64,000 nucleotides of DNA from Methanosarcina sp. 2.H.T.1A.6 (GCF_000979455.1 NZ_JJOY01000038.1:59656-123655), one strand, 5' to 3'; counted from the first letter of the stretch, positions 18,579-27,689 are shown. The notes: a model not told the origin generated them from the sequence alone. Numbers and translations are program-made.

Positions 18579-19787
18579 ATGAACCGTAATAAAATTGGAG
18601 TAAGTATACTTGTTTTAGCAACACTGCTGGTTGGTATGGTGTTAATACCGGCAGTAAGTGCACAGGAAGAAAAAGATTATTCTGTAACTGCTGAGGAAGC
18701 TTTTAAGCATGCCAATGCGAACATGATAAACTTTATCGCAACTAACACATCAGGATTTGAAAACTGGACAGGAGCATCTATTGATTCCAAACCACTGGAG
18801 CTCTACGATCCAACTGGTCAAAAGTTGTATTATCAATTTTCTGTATTAAAAAATAAAACCCTGATAGGTATAATCGACATTGCTGCAGATAAAAGGCTTG
18901 GGCAAACAGTCCAACTTGTTTTATTTGAGCCAAAACCTTTTGATGCCACTACAGCTATGAATAAATCAAGAGAAATCGCTAAAAATGAATACCCTGAGGG
19001 GGAAATCAAATCAACACAGATGGTTGTATACGATTATCCTATCGTAGGAGCAATGACTATAGTAAAGGACAAGACTACAGGAGTTGAACATCGGATATTT
19101 GTGGATGCATACACTCTTGAAAAAGTAGAAGATAAACCTGCAACTGAAACTGAACCCGGAATATGGTCAATATATGAACAGAGATTGAAGAATGGGATAG
19201 ACAACAACCTAAGACACTGGCAAAAAAGTGATGAACTTGCTAAATCTATAGAACAAGCAGCAGTTAATAAGGGGGTTAGTATTAATGCGGCAGTCACTGA
19301 AGAAAATATTAAAAAACTCAGTGCCGATATAACAAAATCGAGAACTGATGTTGAAGTAGATCTTGGTGCTACTGTATATGCGCAAATAACGAGCTACTAC
19401 TGTGGTCCAGCAACTGCCAAAATGCTTACTGAATATTACAATGATGAAAATCCTCACCAAACTACTATATATGAAATGATGAACGGAGTAGCTCCTAACG
19501 GGGTTACTAATTCCCAGCAGTTACTTTATTATCGTTCAAGCAACGGAATGAATAAACCTGATTCATTCAGTACAACCACTGTATCTTTTGCTGGAGCTAT
19601 GAATGAAATTAACAATGGTGGACCCTTCAAGAGTGGAGTTCCAGGTCATGCTCGAATGTGTCGTGGATACAAAATAAGTGGTTCGAATGAATATTTGCGT
19701 ATAGGTGACCCTAATCCCATATATTTCTGTGTACCTTATTGGGAAGCATTCGGTTCTGAAGATGACCGTATATATGTGAGGAGTTAA
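18579..19787 (+). CDS. Secreted C39-like (papain-fold) peptidase
   Basis: A 402-residue protein with an N-terminal signal peptide (1-28, ending AVSAQ). Residues 30-185 resemble a propeptide-like alpha/beta region. Residues 255-402 form a C39-like cysteine peptidase domain: QITSYYCGPATAKMLTEYY with C275, then PGHARMCRGYKI with H357 and RIGDPNP with D377. These supply the Cys-His-Asp triad in the expected order. It is thus predicted to be an exported protease, perhaps a zymogen. No transporter is fused, unlike bacteriocin C39 exporters. The UPF0228 gene begins 26 bases after its stop, beyond a terminator-like hairpin. Confidence 0.8.
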   Translation: MNRNKIGVSILVLATLLVGMVLIPAVSAQEEKDYSVTAEEAFKHANANMINFIATNTSGFENWTGASIDSKPLELYDPTGQKLYYQFSVLKNKTLIGIIDIAADKRLGQTVQLVLFEPKPFDATTAMNKSREIAKNEYPEGEIKSTQMVVYDYPIVGAMTIVKDKTTGVEHRIFVDAYTLEKVEDKPATETEPGIWSIYEQRLKNGIDNNLRHWQKSDELAKSIEQAAVNKGVSINAAVTEENIKKLSADITKSRTDVEVDLGATVYAQITSYYCGPATAKMLTEYYNDENPHQTTIYEMMNGVAPNGVTNSQQLLYYRSSNGMNKPDSFSTTTVSFAGAMNEINNGGPFKSGVPGHARMCRGYKISGSNEYLRIGDPNPIYFCVPYWEAFGSEDDRIYVRS

Positions 19788-19803
19788 AACTCCTCATTTT
19801 TTT
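19778..19803 (+). terminator. Intrinsic terminator/attenuator between peptidase and UPF0228 genes
   Basis: GAGGAGTT (19778-19785) and AACTCCTC (19788-19795) form a perfect stem, with the peptidase stop codon in its tip. It is followed by A and seven Ts (19797-19803). The UPF0228 start lies only ten bases later. The element could lower downstream expression relative to the peptidase. Confidence 0.65.
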
Positions 19804-19813
19804 GGTGATTGAT

Positions 19814-20350
19814 GTGAATAAAATTAGCAAAGTAGTAGTTGTTTTTATTGCTCTTCTAACCTTCTTAGCACTGATGATTCAATCTCAAGAAGTTAAAATA
19901 GCTGGTTTATTTATTCAATTTGAAAATGAAACTAGTGAGGCGGAAGTTAAAGCCATTCTTGAAAATTACGACATACCCGTGAATTATACCATAGACTATA
20001 ATTCTAATATTGGGCGAGGAATGTACTACATAGAAGTTGATGAAGATAAAATATATGAATTAAGGAAAGATGAAAACTGGACTTCTGTAGTTGAAATCAA
20101 AAAAGGAAATTATAACATAATTATGTTATCTGAAGAATTTGTTCCAGATGAAAATGTTCTCGCAATGCTGGAAAAAAATAACCTTCAGTTGAAAAAGGCT
20201 GTTGTGTGTTATATCCATTTTGGAGTTGGACCAGCGGACTGGGTTGTGGGAAAGAATTGTATTCTGGAAAAGGATGCAATAAGGATCAAAAATGAGCTTG
20301 AAACAAATGAGAAAATTTTGATTGTAGGCCTGGATGATATTGAAGGGTAA
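19814..20350 (+). CDS. UPF0228 family protein, single N-terminal membrane segment
   Basis: A 178-residue product from GTG 19814 (MNKISKVVVVFIALL...). In-frame TTG 19802 and GTG 19805 are alternatives, but the MNKIS start is the family norm. An uncleaved anchor or signal peptide covers residues 5-22. The rest matches UPF0228 (PF05727), a family I know only from Methanosarcina, with blocks such as FENETSEAEVKAILENYDI and SEEFVPDENVLAMLEKNN. The sequence reads as two similar alpha/beta halves, each with a 'SEAEVKAIL/DENVLAML' helix. This resembles the propeptide/inhibitor I9 style. Its place beside a secreted cysteine peptidase suggests an inhibitor or chaperone role, which is inference only. 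Confidence 0.85.
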   Translation: MNKISKVVVVFIALLTFLALMIQSQEVKIAGLFIQFENETSEAEVKAILENYDIPVNYTIDYNSNIGRGMYYIEVDEDKIYELRKDENWTSVVEIKKGNYNIIMLSEEFVPDENVLAMLEKNNLQLKKAVVCYIHFGVGPADWVVGKNCILEKDAIRIKNELETNEKILIVGLDDIEG

Positions 20351-20354
20351 TACT

Positions 20355-20380
20355 CCAAGCTTCGTCATTGGGAAGCTTGG
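20355..20380 (+). terminator. Hairpin downstream of the UPF0228 gene
   Basis: CCAAGCTT (20355-20362) pairs perfectly with AAGCTTGG (20373-20380) across a ten-base loop, five bases after the UPF0228 stop. There is no T-tract. Confidence 0.45.
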
Positions 20381-20512
20381 CTTGCCAATATGGGAGTGGA
20401 AGTTCAAAAAGAAGTTACAGTGTATTGGATAAGCAAAAGTCGTTGGAAAAGTATATGCATTTAGATTCTGGTTCGAAATAAAAATAATTGAAGTCTCTGA
20501 TTCAAAAATCAA

Positions 20513-20605
20513 CCGTATATAAGTGGGATTTATGCTCCCCTCATTTTTTAAGTACTGGTATGAATAGAATCTATGAGGCAGTCGATGATGTTGTTGCTTT
20601 TTAAT
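20513..20605 (+). pseudogene. Decayed duplicate of the peptidase/UPF0228 junction
   Basis: This stretch aligns with 19769-19861. It has the same CGTATATA near the peptidase 3' end, a degraded hairpin ending CCTCATTTTTT, and then ATGAATAGAATC... encoding MNRIYEAVDDVVAF before a stop, against MNKISKVVVVFIAL in the intact gene. It looks like the rotted remains of a second peptidase-UPF0228 unit. Confidence 0.45.
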
Positions 20606-20628
20606 AAGTCCATAAGTTGGGATTTGAA

Positions 20629-21948
20629 ATGGAAGAAATAACATTTGATAAAACATATCGAGAGCATACTCTCATAAAAGTTTTGGGAATGACAGCACTT
20701 ACGATTTTAATATTCGCTGGTGTAGCAGGTGCGGCTCCATTTGCATATGTGACAAATCTGGGAGATTATGATCAGAGAGGTTATTATTACGATACGAATT
20801 ATAATGGTACTCTTCCTACTCATAATGTCGCTGTAATTGACACAGCAACTAACAATGTTACAGTTAGAGTGCCTGTAGAAGGCTGGCCTAGAGATATTGC
20901 AGTCAACCCTGCAGGAACAAAGGTATATGTGGCAACTCCAGCAGGACTCGATCCAACTATCTCGGTAATTGACATAGCGACAAATACGGTTAGTGATACA
21001 GTGAATGTAGGAGGTTATCCTATGCAAGTTGCAGTCAACCCCGCAGGAACAAAAATTTATGTGACGGACCGTGATAGCACCAATATCTCTGTAATTGACA
21101 CAGCTACAAATACTTTAATGGAACAGATTAATGTGGGGATGATTACTCGTAATGTTGTCATTAGTCCTGACGAAAAAAAAATTTATGTTACGAACACTTT
21201 CAACAATACTACTTCTGTAATTGACGCAATTACAAACAAAGTTACAACCACTATATCTGTAGGAGACAGTCCTTATGAAGTTGCAATTGCTCCTGATGGA
21301 AATAAGGTTTATGTGGTTAATTCAGGCAGCAACAATATTTCTGTAATTGACACAGCTACAAACAATGTTACAGGAACTGTACCTGTAGGGAATGGGCCTG
21401 GTGACATTGCAGTCAGTCCCGATGGAAAAAAGGCATACGTGACAATTTCTGGTAAATACTATGATCCCGGTAACACTGTTTCTGTAATTGACACAGTAAA
21501 TAACATTGTTACAGCCACAGTTCCTGTAGGAATTACTCCTTCAGGAGTTGCAGTTACCCCAGATGGAAAAAAGGTATATGTGACAAACGCCAGAAGTGAC
21601 AATGTATCCGTAATTGACACAGACACAGACACTGTTACGGCTACGGTGAATGCAGGAGTCCACCCTACTAATGTTGTAATTGTGCCTCTTAAGGATTCCA
21701 ATATGACTGCCAAAAGTACAGGGACAAACTCCAATGCAACTGAAAATTCAGAAATTGAAAAAACTAATTTATCCTCCTATGAAAAAAATGCTGTCGAACT
21801 AAATAATTCAAACAATAATAATTCTGAATCTAATAATGGTAGTAGCTCAGGTGGAAATGAATCAAGTAAAAATAACTCTACTCCAGGTTTTGGATTATTG
21901 GGAAGCTTGATCTGCCTGTATGGTGGATGGAAACTCAGGAAGAAGTAA
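20629..21948 (+). CDS. YVTN beta-propeller surface protein with PGF-CTERM-like anchor
   Basis: I place the start at ATG 20629 (MEEITFDKTYREHT...); an upstream TTG at 20617 is less likely. Residues 14-36 form a signal peptide ending VAGAA. Residues 38-350 hold seven or so repeats of about 42 residues with the pattern NxSVIDTATNxVTxTVPVGxxPxxVAVxPDGxKVYVTN. This is the YVTN/NHL-type beta-propeller also seen in Methanosarcina S-layer-associated proteins. An Asn/Ser-rich linker follows, and then a C-terminal signal PGFGLLGSLICLYGGWKLRKK of PGF-CTERM type. That predicts removal of the tail and lipid anchoring by an archaeosortase. It is a tandem paralogue of the gene at 22363. Confidence 0.87.
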   Translation: MEEITFDKTYREHTLIKVLGMTALTILIFAGVAGAAPFAYVTNLGDYDQRGYYYDTNYNGTLPTHNVAVIDTATNNVTVRVPVEGWPRDIAVNPAGTKVYVATPAGLDPTISVIDIATNTVSDTVNVGGYPMQVAVNPAGTKIYVTDRDSTNISVIDTATNTLMEQINVGMITRNVVISPDEKKIYVTNTFNNTTSVIDAITNKVTTTISVGDSPYEVAIAPDGNKVYVVNSGSNNISVIDTATNNVTGTVPVGNGPGDIAVSPDGKKAYVTISGKYYDPGNTVSVIDTVNNIVTATVPVGITPSGVAVTPDGKKVYVTNARSDNVSVIDTDTDTVTATVNAGVHPTNVVIVPLKDSNMTAKSTGTNSNATENSEIEKTNLSSYEKNAVELNNSNNNNSESNNGSSSGGNESSKNNSTPGFGLLGSLICLYGGWKLRKK

Positions 21949-21994
21949 TAAAGGACCTGGATAACCCGGAATTATTGGCATTAATGATCCAATG

Positions 21995-22039
21995 ACTGGT
22001 GGGTCGAATGGTACACCAAAAATTGAATTCACCACCAGT
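21995..22039. repeat. Inverted repeat after the first YVTN gene
   Basis: ACTGGTGG (21995-22002) and CCACCAGT (22032-22039) flank a 29-base loop, about 45 bases past the stop. It may mark the transcript end. The rest of 21949-22362 is AT-rich, holds the promoter region of the next gene, and shows no other gene. Confidence 0.35.
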
Positions 22040-22362
22040 CAAGAAAAAAACGTATATATAAACCAAACTTCCTCAAAGAAGTTCGAGAAATCTCTGAAAC
22101 AGTTGCATATACACTTTATATATAACCAGTCAAAAAGTAGGGTTTATCAAAATTCTCGCCACATTTCAATATATTTGCTAAAATTTAGATACAAAATACT
22201 AATTAGGCAGTAAATAATATTTTCTCCTGAAATTTTTTGTCTTGTAGCTCGTTTGTTTTATCCTGAAGTTGACTTAAATTAACGAAGATTTTTAGAAATA
22301 TATCTTAGTCCAATTTTTTAATAGTGGCACTGGTATAAAAGGCAAACATTGCTTGGGGATAA

Positions 22363-23697
22363 ATGATGAAAAATAAAAGTATATCAACAATACCGATTGA
22401 CACTTTTTCTATTACAATTCCATCTGTAGTGATGTCTAATAAAGCACGCAGAAAAAATACTCTCATAAGAGTTTTAGGAATAACTGCACTTATGATTTTA
22501 ATACTGATGGGTGTCGTAGGTGCAGCTCCATTTGCCTACATTACTAACTACGACAGTAATAATCTCTCTGTAATTGACACAGCCACAAATAAGATTACAG
22601 CCACAGTAGATGTAGGAGAACATCCCTCGGGAGTTGCAATCAGTCTGGATGAAACAAAGGCATATGTTGTGAACTCACGTAGCAACACTGTATCTGTAAT
22701 TAACACCACCAAAAATAAAGTTATAGCCACAGTGAAAGTAGGAACCTATCCTCAAAAAATTGCAGTAAGTCCAGATGGGACAAAGGCATACGTGACGAGT
22801 TTCAGCAACAACACTGTTTCTGTAATTGACACAGCCACAAATAAGATTACAGCCACAGTGCCTGTAGGAAACTTTCCTTTCGGAGTTGCCGTTAGCCCGG
22901 ATGGGAAAAAGGTATATGTGGCGAATTCTGGCGGTTACTCAACTAACTTTACAGGTACAGTCTCTGTAATTGACACAACCGCAAACACTGTTGCAGCCAC
23001 GATACCTACAGGAAACAATTCACTTGGGGTTGCAATCAGTCCGGATGGGAAAAAGGTATATGTGGCGAATATGGCAAGCAGCAGTATTTCTATAATAGAT
23101 ACAATTTCAAATGCTGTTGTAAGTACGGTTAAAACAGGAAGAAATCCTAAGGGAGTAGCGGTAAGTCCGGATGGAAAAAAGGTATACGTAGCGATAAATC
23201 CCATCACTTCACTTACAGGTGCTGTTGATATTATTGATACAGCCACAAACAAGGTCACAGCCACTGTGCCTGTAGGAAAGGCACCTTGTGGAATTGAAGT
23301 TACCCAAGACGGAACAAAGGTATATGTGGTGAATTATGCGAGCCACACTGTTTCGGTAATTGACACAACCACAAACACGGTTATAGACACAGTAACAGTA
23401 GGAATATATCCTACAGGAGTTGCTATTGGGCCCTCTGTAGATTCCAATATAACTAATCAAAGCGCAAAGGCTACCTCTAACGCAACTGAAGGTACAGAAG
23501 TTAAAGAAACTAACTTATCATCCTCAGAAGAAAAAAACGCTGTCGAACTAAATAATTCAAACAATAATATTTTTGAATCCGATAACGGTAATCGCTCAGG
23601 TGAAAATGAATCGAGCAAAAATAACTCTACTCCAGGCTTTGGATTATTGGGAAGCTTGACCTGCCTGTATGGTAGATGGAAACTCAAGAAAAAGTGA
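22363..23697 (+). CDS. YVTN beta-propeller surface protein with PGF-CTERM-like anchor (paralogue)
   Basis: A 444-residue paralogue of the preceding gene. The N-terminus is longer: ATG 22363 or 22366 after GGGGA is used here, but ATG 22432 (MSNKARRKNTLIRVLG) would align better with the paralogue. The signal peptide ends VVGAAPFAYITN. Seven 42-residue YVTN blades follow, then the linker VELNNSNNNIFESDNG and the anchor PGFGLLGSLTCLYGRWKLKKK. The C-terminal 50 residues are nearly identical to those of the paralogue, indicating recent duplication or gene conversion. It is predicted to be exported and cell-surface anchored; a ligand is unknown. Confidence 0.87.
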   Translation: MMKNKSISTIPIDTFSITIPSVVMSNKARRKNTLIRVLGITALMILILMGVVGAAPFAYITNYDSNNLSVIDTATNKITATVDVGEHPSGVAISLDETKAYVVNSRSNTVSVINTTKNKVIATVKVGTYPQKIAVSPDGTKAYVTSFSNNTVSVIDTATNKITATVPVGNFPFGVAVSPDGKKVYVANSGGYSTNFTGTVSVIDTTANTVAATIPTGNNSLGVAISPDGKKVYVANMASSSISIIDTISNAVVSTVKTGRNPKGVAVSPDGKKVYVAINPITSLTGAVDIIDTATNKVTATVPVGKAPCGIEVTQDGTKVYVVNYASHTVSVIDTTTNTVIDTVTVGIYPTGVAIGPSVDSNITNQSAKATSNATEGTEVKETNLSSSEEKNAVELNNSNNNIFESDNGNRSGENESSKNNSTPGFGLLGSLTCLYGRWKLKKK

Positions 23698-24444
23698 TGC
23701 AGGATTGGATAATCAGATTGCAGGTTTTTTAATTAAACAACGTGACTGAGAGGAAAATTTGTAATTAATATCATTGCCCGGATCGAATAAGTTACCCTCT
23801 ATTACTAATTTTTTATCCCGTTTAAATTGTCCGGATCTCAGGATGGATGGACAACAGTAAATGGTCAGCTTTTTACAGGAGAAGGAACGTACGAGGTATA
23901 ATATGAAATCCCACCCATTAAAACCGGTGGTTTCCTGATTAATTACCTGTTGTTCTTATTACATACAAGTATACCATAATTAATCCTAATGCTTTACTTG
24001 CTGAATTTACTCAACAAGTTTCAGAACACATAGTATTCTTTTTATTGGATTTTTTACATATCATGCTATTCTGACTTCAAAACATCTTAACATTTGCTAT
24101 TTTTGATTAGCCCTGGTGTGGTCTTGCAAAACCGCTTGATGCGGAAAATCGTCTATATGCGGATTTGTGGGTGGTGCTGTGGGTGCTATGCAGCAGCCTC
24201 AAAATGAGATATATCGCCCAATTGATGGTGAACAACTAAGCATATATTAAAATCCTGAACGTACTCGTTTTGAAATCAATATAGTAAAACCACATTTATT
24301 TATACTGTGTTCCATAAATATAATAATGTTTTTAAGTAAAACCAAACAACTGCGCCTATAATAGTCGGACGAATATAAATGGGTATTTATTTATAGCCTG
24401 CCAAATAAATTAACTGTATAGGTAAAATTTAGGAGGTTTTGGGC
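23698..24444. pseudogene. Intergenic region with two short coding-like remnants
   Basis: No intact gene. At 23821-23901 a plus-strand frame reads FKLSGSQDGWTTVNGQLFTG... and stops, like the tail of a secreted beta-sandwich protein. At about 24159-24251 another reads CGFVGGAVGAMQQPQNEIYR... and stops. Both are short, disconnected and flanked by stops, so they look like relics of decayed genes. Parent families are not recognised. Confidence 0.35.
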
Positions 24445-25497
24445 ATGGATATAGATGCCGTAGACAAGCTGGTTTTTCATGTAATCGAAAAGGTTGCAGA
24501 AGATGAATGTGATCTCGATGAGGTCGTTGAGTTTGTCATTTCTTTTTCACGTGAGCACTCGCTTTTGACAGAGACTCTGCTGAAACTCTCCTTTATTTTC
24601 GGCAACGATAAGATGTACAGGGAAAAGTATGCATTTTCCAGGGCATGCGCGTTACTTTTATCAGGGAAAATGCGGGAAGAAGCCCACATGGAGGCGGGGA
24701 AAACAGCTTCTTTGCTGGGGCTTGGGGACCTTGCTGCCAGGGAATTTGAAGAAGTGCTTGAGGAAAACCCGGAAAATATAGAAGCTCTCTGCGGATACGG
24801 AGCTATGCTAGCCGAGCTCGGGAAACTTGATGCTGCAAAAGTCCAGTATGAAAGAGCTCTTGAAATCCACCCTTTCCATGTCGATACGCTCTGCAATTAC
24901 GGATGCCTGCTTTACAGGCTCAAGGACCTGGACGGCGCTGAAGAAGCGTACAAAAAAGCCCTTCTCCTTGACCCGAGGCATGTGGGAGCTCACTGCGGGT
25001 ATGGAATCTTGCTTTACAAATGCGGGCAAAAAACCGAAGCTAACTACCATTATATCCGGGCGCTTGAACTTGATCCCGGGCATGTGGAGTCCAATTTCCG
25101 CTATGCCCGCCTCCTTAAAGAAAAAGGGGAGCCCCTGGAAGCTGAAGCTCACTACATAGAAGCCCTCAAAGCAGACCCGGAAAGCCCGAAGCTCCACCTG
25201 TTCTATGCCCGTCTGCTTGCAGACCATGGAATTATTCATGGGGCAAGGGTACACTTCAGGTATGCCCTTAAAATTGACCCCGGGGATGTGGAAACTCACT
25301 GTGAATATGCAAAGCTGCTTGCCCGGTTCGGGCACAGGCACGAAGCCGAGGTCCAGTACAAAAAAGCCCTTGAACTCGATCCCGGACATTTCGGGAGCCT
25401 TTGCGGATACGGAGATCTGCTGAAAGAAAAAGGGCAGTACGCAGAAGCCGAAGAAATCTACAGGCAGGCAGAATATTCCAGACAGAGTTTCTGGTAA
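24445..25497 (+). CDS. TPR-repeat protein (paralogue of 15057-16244)
   Basis: The start is ATG 24445 because AGGAGGT (24431-24437) lies seven bases upstream; the longer frame from TTG 24439 would cover the spacer. The 350-residue product has a helical head (MDIDAVDKLVFHVIEKVAEDE...) like the other TPR protein here. About seven TPR units of 34 residues follow, with the repeated pattern YGxLLxxxGxxxEAExxYxxALxLDPGHV. The protein is soluble and a scaffold by family. The partner is not evident from context. The strong SD suggests good expression. Confidence 0.88.
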   Translation: MDIDAVDKLVFHVIEKVAEDECDLDEVVEFVISFSREHSLLTETLLKLSFIFGNDKMYREKYAFSRACALLLSGKMREEAHMEAGKTASLLGLGDLAAREFEEVLEENPENIEALCGYGAMLAELGKLDAAKVQYERALEIHPFHVDTLCNYGCLLYRLKDLDGAEEAYKKALLLDPRHVGAHCGYGILLYKCGQKTEANYHYIRALELDPGHVESNFRYARLLKEKGEPLEAEAHYIEALKADPESPKLHLFYARLLADHGIIHGARVHFRYALKIDPGDVETHCEYAKLLARFGHRHEAEVQYKKALELDPGHFGSLCGYGDLLKEKGQYAEAEEIYRQAEYSRQSFW

Positions 25498-25540
25498 TTA
25501 ATTAATGAATCTTGCCTGCTCAGTCAAGTACAATTTCAGG

Positions 25541-25631
25541 TTCGTGGAGCCTCAGGTTAGTAGAGCTTCAGATTAGTAGAGCCTCAGGTTAGTAGAGCTT
25601 CAGATTAGTAGAGTTTCAGATTAGTAGAGCC
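25541..25631. repeat. 16-bp tandem repeat
   Basis: About 5.7 copies of TTAGTAGAGC(T/C)TCAG(A/G) fill the gap between two convergent genes. The array ends six bases before the stop of the DUF434 gene. Confidence 0.85.
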
Positions 25632-25636
25632 CTAAT

Positions 25637-26338
25637 TTAATACAGCCTCACAGGCTCAATTCCTATTTTTTCCATGAGGCAAGCCGGAATATCAAGTACC
25701 TGAAGGACTGAGTCAATTACGATTCCGTCGGAGGTTGCTACAACGAGGTTATTTTTGGAATTTCTGCCTTCGGTTTTCAGGTCGAAATCCGTAGTTTTTG
25801 AGGTACGAGCCTCGCCCGAAATCCCATGTTCTTTGAGTTTGTAGCGGATAAAGCCGGCAAGTTCTCCGCTTCGGCTGATCTGGGCATCAAGCAGGAAGGT
25901 TACTGACTTCGGGCGAGCTTCTGATAAAAATTCAAGAACAGAATCCAGAGCCTCCTCGATATCTTCAGCCTGGCGTGCCTTGCTAAAGTAATAGCGGGTG
26001 TCCCTGATATATCCGTCGTCGCAGAACCACATAGGTTCGTTTTTCAGCAGGCTGTCCACGCTGAGGAGGACATTGTACCCGTCAAGGAGGAGGTCCCTAT
26101 CTTTTATATCGTCGCAGGTTATTTTTTTCCTGACTCTGGATACGACTTTATCCGGGGGCATAATCACCCTTGTGAGAATATTTCGTTCCTTGACACTGAG
26201 CTGAGAGTGGTCAGCCACGAAGCGGATGGTTGCAAATTTAGGATAACCCCAGCGCAGAATGCTTCTGATGTCTCTGGCGGGCTTCAGCAGTTTTTCTTTC
26301 AGGTAGGGTCCGGAAAAAGCAGCAGAACTCTCTTGCAT
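25637..26338 (-). CDS. DUF434 protein with PIN/NYN-like domain
   Basis: A 233-residue archaeal protein. Residues 1-85 form a basic, helical DUF434-type region (KPARDIRSILRWGYPKFATIRFV...). Residues 95-233 resemble a PIN/NYN-like nuclease fold: LLLDGYNVLLSVDSLL gives the first acidic residue, VTFLLDAQISRSGEL a second, and VVATSDGIVIDSV a third. It may be an RNA-processing nuclease, but this is inferred from fold-like motifs. AAAGGAG lies five bases before the ATG. It is divergent from the dehydrogenase gene at 26565. Confidence 0.78.
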   Translation of the reverse strand: MQESSAAFSGPYLKEKLLKPARDIRSILRWGYPKFATIRFVADHSQLSVKERNILTRVIMPPDKVVSRVRKKITCDDIKDRDLLLDGYNVLLSVDSLLKNEPMWFCDDGYIRDTRYYFSKARQAEDIEEALDSVLEFLSEARPKSVTFLLDAQISRSGELAGFIRYKLKEHGISGEARTSKTTDFDLKTEGRNSKNNLVVATSDGIVIDSVLQVLDIPACLMEKIGIEPVRLY

Positions 26339-26564
26339 AATTTCTCCTTTAAGGAAGGAAGTTCTTTAAATGAGTGAAGATATATGTTATATATACATAT
26401 TTGCGCGAATAAAAATAGCAATTTGTGCTGTCTGGCAATCGATGTGACTGTTTGCTTGCCGGTTTTTATTCCGGTTTTATTCGAGATAAGCTTGGTTTTC
26501 AGCCGGAAGCCAGCTTATGGTTCGGATGTGAGAAAGGTCTATGGCTCCGGTGGAGGGTTCTGTT

Positions 26565-27545
26565 ATGGAAGTTTTGTGGCTGTCTCAGGAAGAGGTAAAA
26601 AGCGTTGTGGATATGCATTCTGATATGCAGGTAGTGGAAAGAGCTTTTAGACAGCATGGGCTTGGCAAGGTGCAGATGCCCCCAAAATCCTATCTTTACT
26701 ATACAGCTTACAACGGTGACCTGAGGACAATGCCTGCATATCTTGAAGAAGAGGACATTACAGGCGTAAAAATCGTAAACGTCCATCCCGGAAACCCCAC
26801 GCTCGGCCTTCCTACAGTAATGGCGCTAATTATTCTCATTTCCCCAGAAACCGGAGCCCCTGTGGCAATTATGGACGGGACTTACCTTACCGACATCCGG
26901 ACAGGAGCAGCCGGAGGTATTGCTGCAAAATACCTTGCAAGAAAGGACTCTAAAATTATCGGCCTTGTAGGCGCGGGAAACCAGGCAAGGACGCAGCTTG
27001 AAGCCCTCTGTGAAGTTTTTGAGCCCGAAACTGTGAAAATCAGTTCCAGGACAAAAGAAAGCTGTGAACAATTTATAAGGGAAATGGCAGACTTCGTGCC
27101 CTGTGAAATCCTTTATGAGGAAAGCATTGAAAAGGTATGCGACTGCGATATCCTTGTCACGACAACTCCTACCCGAAAACCAATCGTAAAAGCCAGCTGG
27201 ATTAAAGAAGGGACCCATATAAACGCAATAGGCGCAGATGCGGTAGGAAAAGAAGAACTAGACCCCGAACTCCTCCTCCGCTCCAAGATCATTGTCGATG
27301 ATATGGTACAGGCGCTCCACTCAGGGGAAGTAAACGTGCCCCTTTCAAAGCACTACATCTCGGAAAATGATATTCACGCCCAGCTTGGAGAAGTTATCGC
27401 CGGACTCAAACCCGGCAGGACAAGTGAAGAGGAGATTACGATCTTTGATTCCACAGGGCTTGCGATTCAGGACGTCGCAACTGCGCACATGGTTTATGAG
27501 AGGGCTGTCCGGGAAGGGCTTGGCAGACAGGTCCGGATGTTCTGA
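26565..27545 (+). CDS. Alanine dehydrogenase / ornithine cyclodeaminase family
   Basis: A 326-residue NAD-dependent enzyme of the OCD/mu-crystallin family. ATG 26565 is preferred because GGAGGG at 26552-26557 sits seven bases upstream; ATG 26541 is an in-frame alternative. Motifs include MPPKSYLYY near residue 40, PTVMALIILISPETGAPVAIMDGTYLTDIRTGAAGG, and the Rossmann GLVGAGNQARTQLEAL near 138. The archaeal members include an L-alanine dehydrogenase, which interconverts alanine with pyruvate and ammonia. Substrate choice between alanine and ornithine cannot be read with certainty from sequence. Confidence 0.85.
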   Translation: MEVLWLSQEEVKSVVDMHSDMQVVERAFRQHGLGKVQMPPKSYLYYTAYNGDLRTMPAYLEEEDITGVKIVNVHPGNPTLGLPTVMALIILISPETGAPVAIMDGTYLTDIRTGAAGGIAAKYLARKDSKIIGLVGAGNQARTQLEALCEVFEPETVKISSRTKESCEQFIREMADFVPCEILYEESIEKVCDCDILVTTTPTRKPIVKASWIKEGTHINAIGADAVGKEELDPELLLRSKIIVDDMVQALHSGEVNVPLSKHYISENDIHAQLGEVIAGLKPGRTSEEEITIFDSTGLAIQDVATAHMVYERAVREGLGRQVRMF

Positions 27546-27564
27546 AACCTGTTTACTATTTCCT

Positions 27565-27630
27565 TTTCTACTTCTTACGGTTTTACTCTTTTTCGATTTT
27601 CGATTTTCTACTTCTTACGGTTTTACTCTT
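27565..27630. repeat. Direct repeat with 40-bp period
   Basis: TTTCTACTTCTTACGGTTTT plus ACTCTT occurs at 27565-27590 and again at 27605-27630, after the dehydrogenase stop. The T-rich character may serve as an archaeal transcription end. Confidence 0.6.
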
Positions 27631-27689
27631 ATTCGAGTTTCTACTTTCTGTCTCTACACTTTTTTCAATTGTTCTATTTTTTCGGTAGT

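Noticed and set aside
25541..25631. 16-bp array as a CRISPR
   Set aside because: Units are directly adjacent with no spacers, so it is a minisatellite.
26384..26623. 79-residue frame before the dehydrogenase gene
   Set aside because: Overlaps the real gene in another frame and has no homology-like pattern.
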